64,000 nt of DNA from Sphingopyxis sp. (GCA_030145715.1 JAIXHQ010000005.1:1-64000), one strand, 5' to 3'. Positions 31,852 through 41,252 are shown, numbered from the stretch's first letter. The notes: generated by a model from the sequence alone, not told the origin. Program-made: numbers and translations.

Positions 31852-32579
31852 GACGGATCCTGCGGCACCGCGACTTCGCGCCAGCGCCGGTCGAGCATAT
31901 CGACGATCGCGAGGCGGCCGGTCAAGGGCGACCCCAGCCCGGTCAGCGCCCGCACCGTTTCCAGAGCCGCCATCGTCCCGATCATCCCGGCCAGCGCGCC
32001 CATCACGCCGGTTTCGGCGCAGTTCACCCCCTCGCGATCGGGGGCGCCGCCGACCAGGCAGGCGTAACAGGCCTGCCCCGCGCGCCAGCCTTCGTACAGC
32101 GCGACCTGCCCCTCGAACGCCCCGATGGCGGCGCTCAGCAAGGGAATGCGCAGCGCGACGGCGGCGCGGTTGGCGGCAAGGCGCGTATCGAAATTGTCGC
32201 AGCCGTCGAGAATCAGGGTCGCGCCGCCCAGTAGCGTTTCGGCGTTGGCATCCGCCAGCCGATCGACGATCGCGGCGACATCGACATGCCGATTGATCCG
32301 CCGGGCCGCGTCGGCGGCGACCATGGCCTTGGACGCACCAATATCGGCGTCGCTGAACAGCGGTTGCCGCTGAAGATTCGATAGTTCGACGCGGTCATGG
32401 TCGATGATCGTCAGCCTGCCCACGCCCGCCGCCGCCAGATAGGTAATCGCCGGACAGCCGATCCCGCCCGCGCCGATGATCGCGACATGCGCCTGTTTCA
32501 GCTTTGCCTGCCCCGATCCGCCAAAGGCCGGCAGGATGATCTGGCGCGCGTACCGGTCGAGTTCGGCGTCGCTGAGCAC
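31830..32579 (-). CDS. moeB: HesA/MoeB/ThiF-family adenylyltransferase
   Basis: A 249-residue E1-like enzyme that adenylates the C-terminus of a ubiquitin-fold sulfur carrier such as MoaD or ThiS. The ATP site is AIIGAGGIGCPAITYLAAAGVG (about residues 33-54), with the IIDHDRVELSNLQRQ loop following. Two zinc Cys pairs, CYAC (about 172) and CPIC near the C-terminus, are present. There is no rhodanese domain. The start is a GTG overlapping the dut stop by one base. moeB is the likely name, but a thiF role cannot be excluded. Confidence 0.88.
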   Translation of the reverse strand: MLSDAELDRYARQIILPAFGGSGQAKLKQAHVAIIGAGGIGCPAITYLAAAGVGRLTIIDHDRVELSNLQRQPLFSDADIGASKAMVAADAARRINRHVDVAAIVDRLADANAETLLGGATLILDGCDNFDTRLAANRAAVALRIPLLSAAIGAFEGQVALYEGWRAGQACYACLVGGAPDREGVNCAETGVMGALAGMIGTMAALETVRALTGLGSPLTGRLAIVDMLDRRWREVAVPQDPSCPICQP

Positions 32580-33127
32580 TAGTCGCCCGGACGGCGCAGC
32601 TTGATCGCCGACAGCGAGGCAAGGCCTGCCGCATCCCCGCTTTCATCGACGGCGTCGCTTTCGATCCCGGTCGATCCAAAGCCGCCCGCGCCGCGTTCGG
32701 TTTCGTCCAGCGCCGTCACTTCGGCGAACCGCGCACGCTGAACCGGCGCGGGCACAAGCTGGGCGATCCGGTCGCCGCGCCTTACCTCGAAACTTTCGTC
32801 GCCCAGATTGGCGAGGATCACCTTTACCTCGCCGCGATAGTCGCTGTCGATCGTGCCGGGGGTGTTGAGGCAGGTTATGCCATGTTTGAGCGCAAGGCCC
32901 GATCGCGGCCGCACCTGCACCTCAAAACCCGGCGGGATCGCCATCGCAAAGCCAGTCGCGACGGCGTGCCGGGTGCCGGGCCGGATCGTCAGCGATTCGG
33001 CCGCGACCACATCCATCCCCGCCGCGCCGTCGCTGGCATAGGCGGGCAGGGGCAGGCCGCCGCCATTGGGCAGGCGCTGGATCCGGATTTCAATCGGCGT
33101 CAATCGGGACACGCGCATCGAGTTCAT
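32579..33127 (-). CDS. dut: dUTP diphosphatase
   Basis: Dut hydrolyses dUTP to dUMP, preventing uracil incorporation into DNA and supplying thymidylate synthesis. The five trimeric dUTPase motifs are visible, including SDGAAGMDV (about 33), [12 protein letters not shown] (about 72), [14 protein letters not shown] (about 87), [11 protein letters not shown] (about 118) and the C-terminal arm [10 protein letters not shown] (about 146). About 28 residues after the arm ([14 protein letters not shown]...) exceed the normal family end. The start overlaps the coaBC 3' end by 38 bp. An ATG three codons later is possible. Confidence 0.95.
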   Translation of the reverse strand: MNSMRVSRLTPIEIRIQRLPNGGGLPLPAYASDGAAGMDVVAAESLTIRPGTRHAVATGFAMAIPPGFEVQVRPRSGLALKHGITCLNTPGTIDSDYRGEVKVILANLGDESFEVRRGDRIAQLVPAPVQRARFAEVTALDETERGAGGFGSTGIESDAVDESGDAAGLASLSAIKLRRPGD

Positions 33128-34352
33128 CGGCGATCTTTTCCATCAATTTGCGGGCGACGGCTTCCTTGGGCAACCGGTCCCAACTGTCTACGCCGCCTTT
33201 GCTAACGATATGCACGCGATTCGTCTCGCCCCCCATCGGGTCGGCGGCGACATCGTTGGCGACGATCCAGTCGCACCCCTTGCGGTCCAGTTTCGCCTGG
33301 GCGTGATCCAGCACGTCGTTGGTTTCGGCGGCAAAGCCGATCAACAGCGGCGGGCGGGCGGGCGATTTGGCAAGACCGGCAAGAATGTCGGGATTTTCGG
33401 CGAGTGCGAGCGGAGCGATCGCGCCGCTGCCGTCCTTCTTGATCTTTTGCGCGGCGGTGTCGGCGGCGCGCCAGTCGGCGACGGCGGCGACCATGATCGC
33501 GGCATCGACCGGCAGCCCCTGCGCGACTTCGGCCGCCATCTCGCGCGCCGTTTCGACATCGACGCGGATCACGCCGGGCGGGGTCGGCAATGCAACGGGT
33601 CCGGCGATCAGCAGCACCTCTGCCCCCGCCTCGGCGGCGGCGGCGGCGATGGCAAAGCCCTGCTTCCCGCTCGACCGGTTGGCGATATAGCGCACCGGAT
33701 CGATCGGTTCATGCGTCGGCCCGGCGGTAATCAGGATGCGGCGACCGTGCAGCGGGCGATGATCGGCGGCCGCGAAATCGGGCTGGCCGGTCAGCGCGGC
33801 GGGCGCGCCGGATGCGCCGAGCGCCTTGTCGATCGCATTCTTGATCGCGGCGGGTTCGGGCAGGCGGCCCGGCCCATATTCGCCGCACGCCATCTCGCCC
33901 TCGTCAGGATCGATCATGGTCACGCCGTCGCCGCGCAGGGTCGCGACATTGCGCTGCGTCGCGGCGTGCAGCCACATGCGGACGTTCATCGCGGGCGCGG
34001 CCAGCACCGGCTTGTCGGTCGCCAGCAGCAATGTCGTCGCCAGGTCGTCCGCCATGCCCGCCGCCATTTTGGCGAGCAGGTCGGCGGTCGCGGGCGCGAC
34101 GACGACCAGGTCGGCCTCGCGGCTCAATTGGATATGCCCCATCTCGACCTCGTCCTTCAGGTCGAAGAGGCTGGTATAGACCTTGTTCTCGCTCAACGCG
34201 GCAAGGGTTAGGGGCGTCACAAACTGTTCGCCCGCGCGGGTCAGCACGCAGCGCACGACATAGCCGCCCTTGCGTAGCAGCCGGACAAGCTCGATCGCCT
34301 TATAGGCCGCGATGCCGCCGCCGATGATGAGCAGGATGCGTTTGGGCACCAT
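33090..34352 (-). CDS. coaBC: bifunctional phosphopantothenoylcysteine decarboxylase/phosphopantothenate-cysteine ligase
   Basis: CoaBC catalyses two consecutive steps of coenzyme A synthesis. The N-terminal flavin-dependent CoaC domain (about residues 1-185) opens [20 protein letters not shown] and contains PAMNVRMW with the substrate-binding Asn. The CoaB ligase domain begins at [20 protein letters not shown] (about 205) and has the SSGKQGFA loop. I chose the ATG at 34352. The track start is an upstream TTG. It is the first gene of the coaBC-dut-moeB-dsrE run, in which every junction overlaps. Confidence 0.95.
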   Translation of the reverse strand: MVPKRILLIIGGGIAAYKAIELVRLLRKGGYVVRCVLTRAGEQFVTPLTLAALSENKVYTSLFDLKDEVEMGHIQLSREADLVVVAPATADLLAKMAAGMADDLATTLLLATDKPVLAAPAMNVRMWLHAATQRNVATLRGDGVTMIDPDEGEMACGEYGPGRLPEPAAIKNAIDKALGASGAPAALTGQPDFAAADHRPLHGRRILITAGPTHEPIDPVRYIANRSSGKQGFAIAAAAAEAGAEVLLIAGPVALPTPPGVIRVDVETAREMAAEVAQGLPVDAAIMVAAVADWRAADTAAQKIKKDGSGAIAPLALAENPDILAGLAKSPARPPLLIGFAAETNDVLDHAQAKLDRKGCDWIVANDVAADPMGGETNRVHIVSKGGVDSWDRLPKEAVARKLMEKIADELDARVPIDAD

Positions 34353-34416
34353 CGTCAAACCCCCGTCAGCAACATGTCATGAGCGTCGGTAACGGCAAGG
34401 CTGCGGCGGTCAAGGT

Positions 34417-35970
34417 TCAACCCAGCCAGGTCAGCGCGGCCGCGCCCGCCGCGGCGCCGATCAGCGCGGTCAGCGCATAGCGCCACCAGCGCGATTTTTC
34501 ACCGCTTTCCCACATCAAGGGGACGTCGGGCAGCGGCGGGGCGGGGGGCGCCCCGCCCTTTTTGGGAAGCTGTGCGTCGAGGCGGCGGATGATGTCGGGG
34601 ATCAGCGCCAGCGTCCGGCCCTGTTCGCGCAGGCCGTCGGCAAGCGCCGCCTCCGGCCCCAGTTCGTCGCGGATCCATTCGCTGACGAACGGCCCCGAAA
34701 CGTCCCACATGTTGATTTTCGGGTTGAGCATCGTCGCGACGCCTTCGACCATCACCATCGTTTTTTGAAGCAACAGCAGGTGCGGCTGCGTCTGCATGTC
34801 GAAATCGCGGGTGATCGCGAACAAGCCGTCGAGCATCTGGCCGACGCTGAGTTCGCTGACCGCCTTGCCGCGCATCGGTTCGCCGACCGCGCGCAGCGCC
34901 GTCGCAAATTCCTCGACGCTGTGATAATCGGGCACATATTGCGCCTCGAAATGGATTTCCGCGACGCGGCGGTAATTGCCGGTGGTCAGGCCATAGAGGA
35001 TTTCGGCCAGCCAATATCGCGCCTGCCGGTTGATCCGCCCCATGATGCCGAAATCGACCGCGGCGATCGTGCCGTCGGCCTTCACGAACAAATTGCCCTG
35101 ATGCATGTCGGCGTGAAAGAAACCCTCGGCGATCGCCTGGCGCAGAAAGGCGTTGACGAGGTTGGCCGACAGCGCCTCCATATCATGCCCGGCGGCGATC
35201 AGTTCGTCGCGGCGCGAAATCTTGATCCCGTCGATCCAGTCGAGCGTCATCACGCGCGACGCGGTGCGGTCCCAGTCGATCGCCGGAACCTGATAGGTCG
35301 GCACCCCGACCATGGCATCGGCCAGTTCGGATGCCGACGCCGCCTCGCGCCGCAGGTCGAGTTCGCGCAGCGTCCAGCGGCGGAAATTGGCGATCACCTC
35401 GCGCGGGCGCAGCCGCTTGGCTTCGCCGCCGAACGCCTCAAGGTGCGCGGCCGCCCATTCATAGGTTTCGATGTCGCGCGCGAATTGTTTGTCGATGCCG
35501 GGGCGGCGGACCTTGACGGCGACCGTGCGGCCGTCGGTCGTCACCGCGCGGTGGACCTGTGCGATCGATGCCGACCCGACAGGTTCGCGATCAAATTCGC
35601 TGTAAAGGCTTTCCAGCGGAACTTCGAACACCGCCTCGATTTCCTGGCGGATGCGTTCGAACGCGACGGGCGCGAGCGCGTCCTGCAGCGTGAGCAGATT
35701 ATGCGCCGCGTCCTCGCCGACCAGGTCGGGCCGCGTCGCGAGCGTCTGGCCCAGCTTGACCGCCGCCGGGCCGATCGCCTGAAACGCCGCGGCATAGTCG
35801 GGCACCTTGGGCTGGATCGTCCCCAGCCGCGCGATCCGGCACAGGCGCTTGACCCCCGGCGGCGTCTGCGGCGCCGTTTCGATACCGCGCAGCGCCCCAT
35901 GACGCGCGAGGACGCGGCCCCATTTCAACAGGCGAAGGATGTGGGTGAAGGGGCGGGTCAAGCTTTCCAC
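34417..35970 (-). CDS. ubiB: ubiquinone biosynthesis protein UbiB
   Basis: A 517-residue ABC1/ADCK-type atypical kinase-like ATPase needed for ubiquinone biosynthesis. The signature KxGQ motif is in VKLGQTLATRPDLVG (about residue 72). Kinase-like elements include VAVKVRRPGI (about 148), the HADMHQGNLFV catalytic loop (about 290) and AAVDFGIMGRI, the DFG equivalent. Two hydrophobic spans at the C-terminus (YALTALIGAAAGAAALTWLG) anchor it in the inner membrane. The GTG start overlaps the ubiE stop by 13 bp. Confidence 0.95.
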   Translation of the reverse strand: MESLTRPFTHILRLLKWGRVLARHGALRGIETAPQTPPGVKRLCRIARLGTIQPKVPDYAAAFQAIGPAAVKLGQTLATRPDLVGEDAAHNLLTLQDALAPVAFERIRQEIEAVFEVPLESLYSEFDREPVGSASIAQVHRAVTTDGRTVAVKVRRPGIDKQFARDIETYEWAAAHLEAFGGEAKRLRPREVIANFRRWTLRELDLRREAASASELADAMVGVPTYQVPAIDWDRTASRVMTLDWIDGIKISRRDELIAAGHDMEALSANLVNAFLRQAIAEGFFHADMHQGNLFVKADGTIAAVDFGIMGRINRQARYWLAEILYGLTTGNYRRVAEIHFEAQYVPDYHSVEEFATALRAVGEPMRGKAVSELSVGQMLDGLFAITRDFDMQTQPHLLLLQKTMVMVEGVATMLNPKINMWDVSGPFVSEWIRDELGPEAALADGLREQGRTLALIPDIIRRLDAQLPKKGGAPPAPPLPDVPLMWESGEKSRWWRYALTALIGAAAGAAALTWLG

Positions 35971-36695
35971 CCGCTGTGGATCGCGACCAGCCCGCCCATG
36001 ATCGGTTCGACCTTTACCGCAGTGAAACCCGCCTCGCGGATCATCCGGGCAAAGGCGGGCATCGGCGGAAAACGGCGGATCGATTCGATCAGATAGCGAT
36101 AGCTGTCCTCGTCATCGGCGATCAGCTTGCCCAGCTTGGGCACCAGATGATGCGAATAGGCGTCATAGGCCTGTGCAAAGCCCGGCCATTCATTGGTCGA
36201 AAATTCGAGGCAGAAAAACCGCCCGCCATAACGCAGCACGCGGTGCGCTTCCTTTAACGCCGCCGGAATGTCGGTGACGTTGCGAATGCCGAAAGCGATG
36301 GTGTAGGCATCGAAAAACTGGTCGGGAAAGCTCAGCGTTTCGGCATTTTGTTCGGACCAGACCAGCGTGTCGATGCCGCGATCGGCCGCGCGTTCCATGC
36401 CGACGCCCAGCATGTCGGGATTGATGTCGGCCACCGTGATGCTGGCGCCGTGGCGTTCCATGCGAAAGGCGATGTCGCCCGTGCCGCCCGCCATGTCGAG
36501 GATCGTCTCACCCTCGCGCGGCTTGACCCGGCGCACGAAGCGGTCCTTCCAAAGCCGGTGCATACCGCCCGACATCGCATCGTTCATGATGTCATATTTG
36601 CGCGCCACCCGGCTGAACACTTCGCCCACCATCGCGGTCTTTTCGCCTGCGGGAACCTGGTCATAGCCAAAGCTGACGGTGTCGGGGGTGGCCAT
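35958..36695 (-). CDS. ubiE: ubiquinone/menaquinone C-methyltransferase UbiE
   Basis: A SAM-dependent methyltransferase for the C-methylation step of ubiquinone biosynthesis. The 245-residue product has the UbiE N-terminus (FSRVARKYDIMNDAMSGGMHRLWK), SAM motif ILDMAGGTGDIAFRM (about residues 67-81) and the family signature YTIAFGIRNVTDIPAAL. The start MATPDTVSFGYDQVP at 36695 excludes 41 residues of upstream read-through. It is divergent from mutM, about 95 bp away, an arrangement common in alphaproteobacteria. Confidence 0.96.
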   Translation of the reverse strand: MATPDTVSFGYDQVPAGEKTAMVGEVFSRVARKYDIMNDAMSGGMHRLWKDRFVRRVKPREGETILDMAGGTGDIAFRMERHGASITVADINPDMLGVGMERAADRGIDTLVWSEQNAETLSFPDQFFDAYTIAFGIRNVTDIPAALKEAHRVLRYGGRFFCLEFSTNEWPGFAQAYDAYSHHLVPKLGKLIADDEDSYRYLIESIRRFPPMPAFARMIREAGFTAVKVEPIMGGLVAIHSGWKA

Positions 36696-36789
36696 GGAGC
36701 GGTGCGCCTTTTGCGGGAGAAATTCTGTTGCGACGGCCTTTAGCCGGGCCTTGTCGTGCAAGCAAATGCCAGTTACCGCCACCGGTGAA

Positions 36790-37602
36790 ATGCCCGAACT
36801 GCCCGAAGTCGAAACCACCGTCCGCGGCCTCGCGCCCTTTCTTCAGGGGCAGCGGCTGAACGTTGTCACCACCTTTCGCGCCGACCTGCGGCGCCCCTTT
36901 CCCGTCGACCTGGCCCAGCGGCTGACCGGCGCGACGGTGACGGGGCTGTCGCGCCGCGCCAAATATGGCGTCATTTCGACCGACCGCGACGATCATCTGA
37001 TCTTTCACCTCGGCATGTCGGGGCGCTGGCGGACCGAGGGCGGCGATGCGGGAAAGCACGACCATCTGCTGATCGAAACGGGTGCGGGACACCGGCTGTT
37101 TCTGCACGACCCGCGCCGATTCGGATCGGTCGATCTGGTCAGCGGCGACCCGCTGACCCGCTTTCCGGCGTTTGTGACGCTTGGCCCCGAACCGCTGTCG
37201 GATGCGTTCGATGCCCGCTATCTGGCCGCGGCGCTCGCCGGGCGGCGCGCGCCGATCAAGGCGATGCTGCTCGACCAGACGCTCGTCGCGGGGCTGGGCA
37301 ATATCTATGTCTGCGAGGCGCTGAACATGGCGCGCATCGCGCCAACGAAGCCCGCGACCGATGTGTCAAAGGCGAAACTCGCTATATTGGTGCCCGCGAT
37401 CAAGCAGGTGCTGATCGCCGCGATCGCGGCCGGCGGATCGACCCTGCGCGATTTCCTCAGCCCCGAAGGCGATCTTGGCTATTTCGCCAAGGACTGGCGC
37501 GTCTATGGGCGCGAAGGCGAACGATGCGAATGCGGCGGCACGATCGCGCGGATCGTGCAGTCGGGCCGCTCGACCTTTTACTGCCCGAAATGCCAGCGGT
37601 AA
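36790..37602 (+). CDS. mutM: formamidopyrimidine-DNA glycosylase
   Basis: MutM removes 8-oxoguanine and formamidopyrimidines and nicks the abasic site. After removal of Met the N-terminus PELPEVETTVRGL supplies the catalytic Pro and Glu. The H2TH region (LLDQTLVAGLGNIYVCEAL, about 158-176) and the C-terminal zinc finger (CECGG...YCPKCQR, about 240-270) complete the enzyme. The total is 270 residues. The ATG at 36790 fixes the start, because the N-terminal Pro is the nucleophile. rpsT and dnaA follow. Confidence 0.97.
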   Translation: MPELPEVETTVRGLAPFLQGQRLNVVTTFRADLRRPFPVDLAQRLTGATVTGLSRRAKYGVISTDRDDHLIFHLGMSGRWRTEGGDAGKHDHLLIETGAGHRLFLHDPRRFGSVDLVSGDPLTRFPAFVTLGPEPLSDAFDARYLAAALAGRRAPIKAMLLDQTLVAGLGNIYVCEALNMARIAPTKPATDVSKAKLAILVPAIKQVLIAAIAAGGSTLRDFLSPEGDLGYFAKDWRVYGREGERCECGGTIARIVQSGRSTFYCPKCQR

Positions 37603-37627
37603 TGCCCGCACCGCGGCGCAATAGGCA

Positions 37628-37656
37628 TTGACCAAAAGGGCCAAGCTGGCTATGCG
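37628..37656 (+). promoter_or_regulatory. strong promoter candidate for rpsT
   Basis: TTGACC and TATGCG are separated by exactly 17 bp, 134 bp upstream of the rpsT start. The sequence lies after mutM with no competing ORF, and strong expression is expected for a ribosomal protein gene. Confidence 0.5.
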
Positions 37657-37789
37657 CGCACCCTTCGAGCAGGGTCCGGGTTACCGGAACCGGCCGTATC
37701 CGGACATTGATTCGCCTCTTTGCGCGATTCGGCTGCTCCGGTGACGCTGCGCTCCGACTGACTTAGACCGTTTGGAAACCGAGGAATTT

Positions 37790-38053
37790 ATGGCCAATAC
37801 GCCGCAGGCAAAAAAGCGCATCCGCCGCAACACCGCGCGCACCATCGTGAACAAGAATCGCGTTTCGCGTATTCGCACGCTGGTGAAGAAGGTCGAGAAC
37901 GCCGTTGCCGCCGGTGACAAGGATGCCGCGGCGACCGCGCTGAAGGCCGCCCAGCCCGAAATGGCGCGCGGCGTTGCCAAGGGCGTGCTGCACAAGAACA
38001 CCGTGGCTCGCAAATTCTCGCGCCTGACCAAAAGCGTCAACGCGATCGCCTGA
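37790..38053 (+). CDS. rpsT: 30S ribosomal protein S20
   Basis: An 87-residue basic, helical protein that binds 16S rRNA during 30S assembly. [30 protein letters not shown] is diagnostic. GAGGAA precedes the ATG at 37790, so the six extra residues in the track (METEEF) are leader. It is followed by a clear intrinsic terminator. It lies between mutM and dnaA, a frequent alphaproteobacterial order. Confidence 0.98.
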   Translation: MANTPQAKKRIRRNTARTIVNKNRVSRIRTLVKKVENAVAAGDKDAAATALKAAQPEMARGVAKGVLHKNTVARKFSRLTKSVNAIA

Positions 38054-38076
38054 TCATTCGTCCCGAAAGGGACCAG

Positions 38077-38114
38077 AAAGGACCCGTTGGCACCTTGCCC
38101 GCGGGTCCTTTTTT
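38077..38114 (+). terminator. rho-independent terminator of rpsT
   Basis: AGGACCCG pairs with CGGGTCCT across a short loop and is followed by TTTTT, 24 bp after the rpsT stop. Confidence 0.88.
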
Positions 38115-38555
38115 GCGTCCGATATTGTGACACTGCGATGGCAATAGTGTTGCAACGCGGTAAGTGACGGAATTACCGCGATTCGTTATTTGGTCTTGGC
38201 AATGTAACATTTAAGTATTTGAAAAAATGTCACAAAATGACAGTTTGGCGGGTTTCCGGCGCCTGTGATGAGTCAAGATTTTTATTTCAGTATTTTTACA
38301 TCGAGCGCCTTGCTCGACTCGGTCGGCGCTGACTAGACAGGGTGCGTCGTCGGCCTTCGCCGGTGGCCGCCACATCGACATGATTCGCACTTCTTCGGGC
38401 CGTTGGTCCCGGGCAGGATGCCTGCGCTCTGCGCGGGCGACGATTCGGCGTGTGGGCGGGCCGCCCTGATCGTCCGGCGGCACGGGGACCTGAGGGGGCG
38501 GTACAGAGTGACAGAGAGCGGCAATCAGCATGGGCAAGACGCAAAGGGCGGAGCA
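38115..38555 (+). promoter_or_regulatory. dnaA upstream region with five GANTC sites
   Basis: This 441-bp non-coding stretch starts AT-rich (38115-38310) and becomes GC-rich towards dnaA. GANTC occurs at 38180, 38270, 38316, 38382 and 38442, several times more often than base composition predicts. GANTC is the CcrM methylation site, and methylation of such sites affects dnaA transcription in Caulobacter. I found no convincing TTATCCACA-type DnaA boxes, so I do not call an origin here. Confidence 0.6.
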
Positions 38556-39926
38556 ATGAGCGGTGATGCCGCGGCGCTCTGGCCGCGCGTTGCCGAAGGG
38601 CTGCGCCGCGATCTGGGGGGCCGCACCTTTGACCATTGGCTAAAGCCGGTGCGCTTTGCCGATTATTGCACACTGTCGGGCGTGGTGACACTGGAAACCG
38701 TCAGCCGCTTTTCGGCCAATTGGATCAACGAACGTTTCGGCGACCGGCTCGAACTCGCGTGGCGGCAGCAACTGCCGGCGGTGCGCGGCGTGACCGTGCG
38801 CGGCGGCGCGGCGGCGGACGATCGGGCCAGCGCGCTGGCCGCATCGCCGATGCCGCGTTTCGACGCGCCGCTCGCCGCGCCGACCCCCGCCGCGAATCCG
38901 GCGCTGCTGGGTTTCGACCCGCGCCTGTCGTTCGACCGCTTCGTCGTCGCGCGCAGCAACATCCTGGCCGCCAATGCCGCGCGCCGCATGGCGATGGTCG
39001 AAGCGCCGCAGTTCAATCCGCTCTATCTCTGTTCGGGCACGGGGCAAGGCAAGACGCATCTGCTTCAGGCGATCGCACAGGATTATGCCCGCGCGCACCC
39101 GACCGCGAACATCATCCTGATGTCGGCCGAAAAATTCATGCTGGAATTCGTCGGCGCGATGCGCGGCGGCGACATGATGGCGTTCAAGGCGCGGCTGCGC
39201 GCCGCCGACCTGCTCCTCCTCGACGATCTGCAGTTCGTGATCGGCAAAAATTCGACGCAGGAAGAATTGCTGCACACGATCGACGACCTGATGACCGCGG
39301 GCAAGCGCCTGGTCGTCACCGCCGATCGCCCGCCCGCGATGCTCGACGGGGTCGAAGCGCGGCTGCTGTCGCGCCTGTCGGGCGGGCTGGTCGCCGACAT
39401 CGAGGCGCCGGAGGATGATCTGCGCGAACGCATCATCCGCCAGCGGCTGGCCGCGATGCCGATGGTCGATGTGCCGGACAATGTCGTCGCCTATCTGGTC
39501 AAGCATTTCACCCGGAACATCCGCGAACTCGAAGGCGCGCTCAATAAGCTGCTCGCCTATGCCGCGCTGACCGGCACGACGGTCGATCTGACGCTGGCCG
39601 AGGACCGGCTGGCCGAAAATGTCCGCACCGCGCGTCCGCGCATCACGATCGACGAGATTCAGCGCGCCGTCTGTTCGCACTATCGGCTCGACAAGTCCGA
39701 AATGGCATCGAAGCGCCGCGTTCGCGCGGTCGCCCGCCCACGGCAGGTCGCGATGTATCTTGCCAAGGAACTGACCCCGCGTTCCTATCCGGAGATCGGG
39801 CGCCGCTTTGGCGGGCGCGATCATTCGACGGTGATCCACGCGGTTCGGACGGTCGAGGCGCTGCGCATCGCCGACAGCGAACTCGACGCCGAAATCGCCG
39901 CGATCCGGCGCAGCCTGCACGGCTGA
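38556..39926 (+). CDS. dnaA: chromosomal replication initiator protein DnaA
   Basis: DnaA binds oriC and, in its ATP form, unwinds DNA to start replication. The 456-residue product has domain I (WPRVAEGLRRDLGGRTFDHWLKP), a short Ala/Pro linker (about 80-120), the AAA+ core with Walker A SGTGQGKTHLLQA (about 159) and Walker B LLLLDDLQFV (about 221), and domain IV with the DnaA signature GGRDHSTVIHAVRTVE (about 425). The start at 38556 (MSGDAAALWPRV) is chosen by homology. The track's upstream 51 residues are leader. The next gene, ompA-like, is 340 bp away. Confidence 0.97.
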   Translation: MSGDAAALWPRVAEGLRRDLGGRTFDHWLKPVRFADYCTLSGVVTLETVSRFSANWINERFGDRLELAWRQQLPAVRGVTVRGGAAADDRASALAASPMPRFDAPLAAPTPAANPALLGFDPRLSFDRFVVARSNILAANAARRMAMVEAPQFNPLYLCSGTGQGKTHLLQAIAQDYARAHPTANIILMSAEKFMLEFVGAMRGGDMMAFKARLRAADLLLLDDLQFVIGKNSTQEELLHTIDDLMTAGKRLVVTADRPPAMLDGVEARLLSRLSGGLVADIEAPEDDLRERIIRQRLAAMPMVDVPDNVVAYLVKHFTRNIRELEGALNKLLAYAALTGTTVDLTLAEDRLAENVRTARPRITIDEIQRAVCSHYRLDKSEMASKRRVRAVARPRQVAMYLAKELTPRSYPEIGRRFGGRDHSTVIHAVRTVEALRIADSELDAEIAAIRRSLHG

Positions 39927-40266
39927 TCGACCCGGTTTGTGGGGGTTTTTCCTTCGTAAGCCGTTAGCCATTGGTCCCGCCGATGCAACGGCATAGCGTA
40001 TGAAGGCGGGGCGGGATTCTCCCGTCCCACCCCGCTTCGCCGCTGTTCCCGAATCATAAATGAACGCGGAAAATCAATATATTCGCTCACGAAAATCGGC
40101 GTCGCGGACGGCGAAAAGACGTGGGCGAGGGCCAATGGCGTGCCTCGCCGGCCCTTCGCGGTGCCCGCGGCCGGGCGCAACCTCACCCTCCCTCAAGAGT
40201 TTCCATGTGCCAGAATGGGCCACGCCGAACGGCGGGGCGAACCGATCTTGATGAAGGAGTTGGATG
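39927..40266. other. non-coding stretch between dnaA and the OmpA-like gene
   Basis: It holds an imperfect GC hairpin at 40006-40035 (GCGGGGCGGGA...CCCCGC) that may end dnaA transcription, an AT-rich patch at 40050-40100, and a leader ending in AAGGAG before the OmpA-like ATG. A 63-codon ORF (40060-40251) is present but looks non-coding. I see nothing else. Confidence 0.5.
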
Positions 40267-41151
40267 ATGGGTGCAGTTTCCAAAAGTTCCAGAATGATGC
40301 TGCTCGCGGCGATGCTCGCCGGGTCGGCGACCGTCGGCCTCGCCGCGCAGGAGCAGCAGGACCCGGGCGCGGACGGCGACGTCATGGCGACCGTATATGG
40401 GACGATCCCGCCGGCGTCTGAAATGACCAAGGGGCCGAAGGTCGAAGGCATTATTTCTGCCCGCAGCGAAGGACGGATTCAGGTCACGACCGCCGATGGC
40501 AACAACACCATCCTCTCGCTGACCGACGAAACGCGGGTCAAGAGCAGCGGTGGCTTTCTGGGCCTTGCCAGCAGCAAGCTTGCTTCGGACTCGCTGCTCA
40601 ACGGCCTGCCGGTAACGGTTGACACGCTGCAGTGGAGCGGCGGGCTTGTCGCGAACCAGGTGTCGCTCAAGAGCAAGGATCTGCGCACCGCGTCGATGAT
40701 CCGGACCGGCACCGACCAGCGTTTCGCCGAACAGACCGCCGCGACAGAGGCGCTGCGCGGCCGCGTCGGCGACATCGACCAATATAATATCAAGGGAACG
40801 ACCAATGTGAACTTCGACACCGGCAAGGCCGTGCTGTCCGAACAGGGCAAGGCCGACCTGTGCAACGCCGCCAACACCGCCAACGGGATGGACAATGCCC
40901 TGTTGCTGGTCGTCGGCTATACCGATTCGACCGGCAGCCAGGAATTGAACCAGGAGCTGAGCGAAAAGCGCGCGGCGCGCGTCGTCAACTATCTTCAGCA
41001 GGCGTGCGGATGGAAGCCCTATCGCATGTTGACCCCGACCGGAATGGCAGAGGCTGATCCGGCGGCGGACAACAGCACGCCCGAAGGCAAGGCGCAGAAC
41101 CGCCGCGTCGCGGTGAACATCATGGTCAGCAAGGGCCTCGACGGCATTTGA
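40267..41151 (+). CDS. OmpA-family protein
   Basis: A 294-residue exported protein. The signal peptide (MLLAAMLAGSATVGLAAQ) leads to a small beta-type domain containing GRIQVTTADGNNTILSLTDETRV, then the OmpA-like peptidoglycan-binding domain: TTNVNFDTGKAVLSEQGKADL (about 180-200), VVGYTDSTGSQELNQELSEKRA and EGKAQNRRVAVNI. It should tether the outer membrane to the wall. Two in-frame ATGs occur, at 40264 and 40267. AAGGAG spacing favours the second. It lacks a membrane beta-barrel and ends at a strong terminator. Confidence 0.9.
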   Translation: MGAVSKSSRMMLLAAMLAGSATVGLAAQEQQDPGADGDVMATVYGTIPPASEMTKGPKVEGIISARSEGRIQVTTADGNNTILSLTDETRVKSSGGFLGLASSKLASDSLLNGLPVTVDTLQWSGGLVANQVSLKSKDLRTASMIRTGTDQRFAEQTAATEALRGRVGDIDQYNIKGTTNVNFDTGKAVLSEQGKADLCNAANTANGMDNALLLVVGYTDSTGSQELNQELSEKRAARVVNYLQQACGWKPYRMLTPTGMAEADPAADNSTPEGKAQNRRVAVNIMVSKGLDGI

Positions 41152-41211
41152 CGGTCGCGCGGGGCGGGCGCTGCGGCACTCGCCCCGACACCTGCCGACC
41201 GGCACCAAAGC

Positions 41212-41252
41212 AAAAAAAGGCCCGCCCTCCAAAATGGAAGGCGGGCCTTTTT
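41212..41252. terminator. bidirectional intrinsic terminator
   Basis: AAAAAAA-GGCCCGCC...GGCGGGCC-TTTTT with TCC/GGA pairing inside. The A-run and T-run flank a GC stem, so it serves both the OmpA-like gene (+) and the convergent DUF4136 gene (-). Confidence 0.92.

Noticed and set aside
38115-38555. Replication origin upstream of dnaA
   Set aside because: The region is partly AT-rich but I found no cluster of TTATCCACA-like DnaA boxes, so only a regulatory region is called.
40060-40251. 63-codon ORF upstream of the OmpA-like gene
   Set aside because: No ribosome-binding site, Arg/Ser/Pro-rich, and located in the leader. Not supported as coding.
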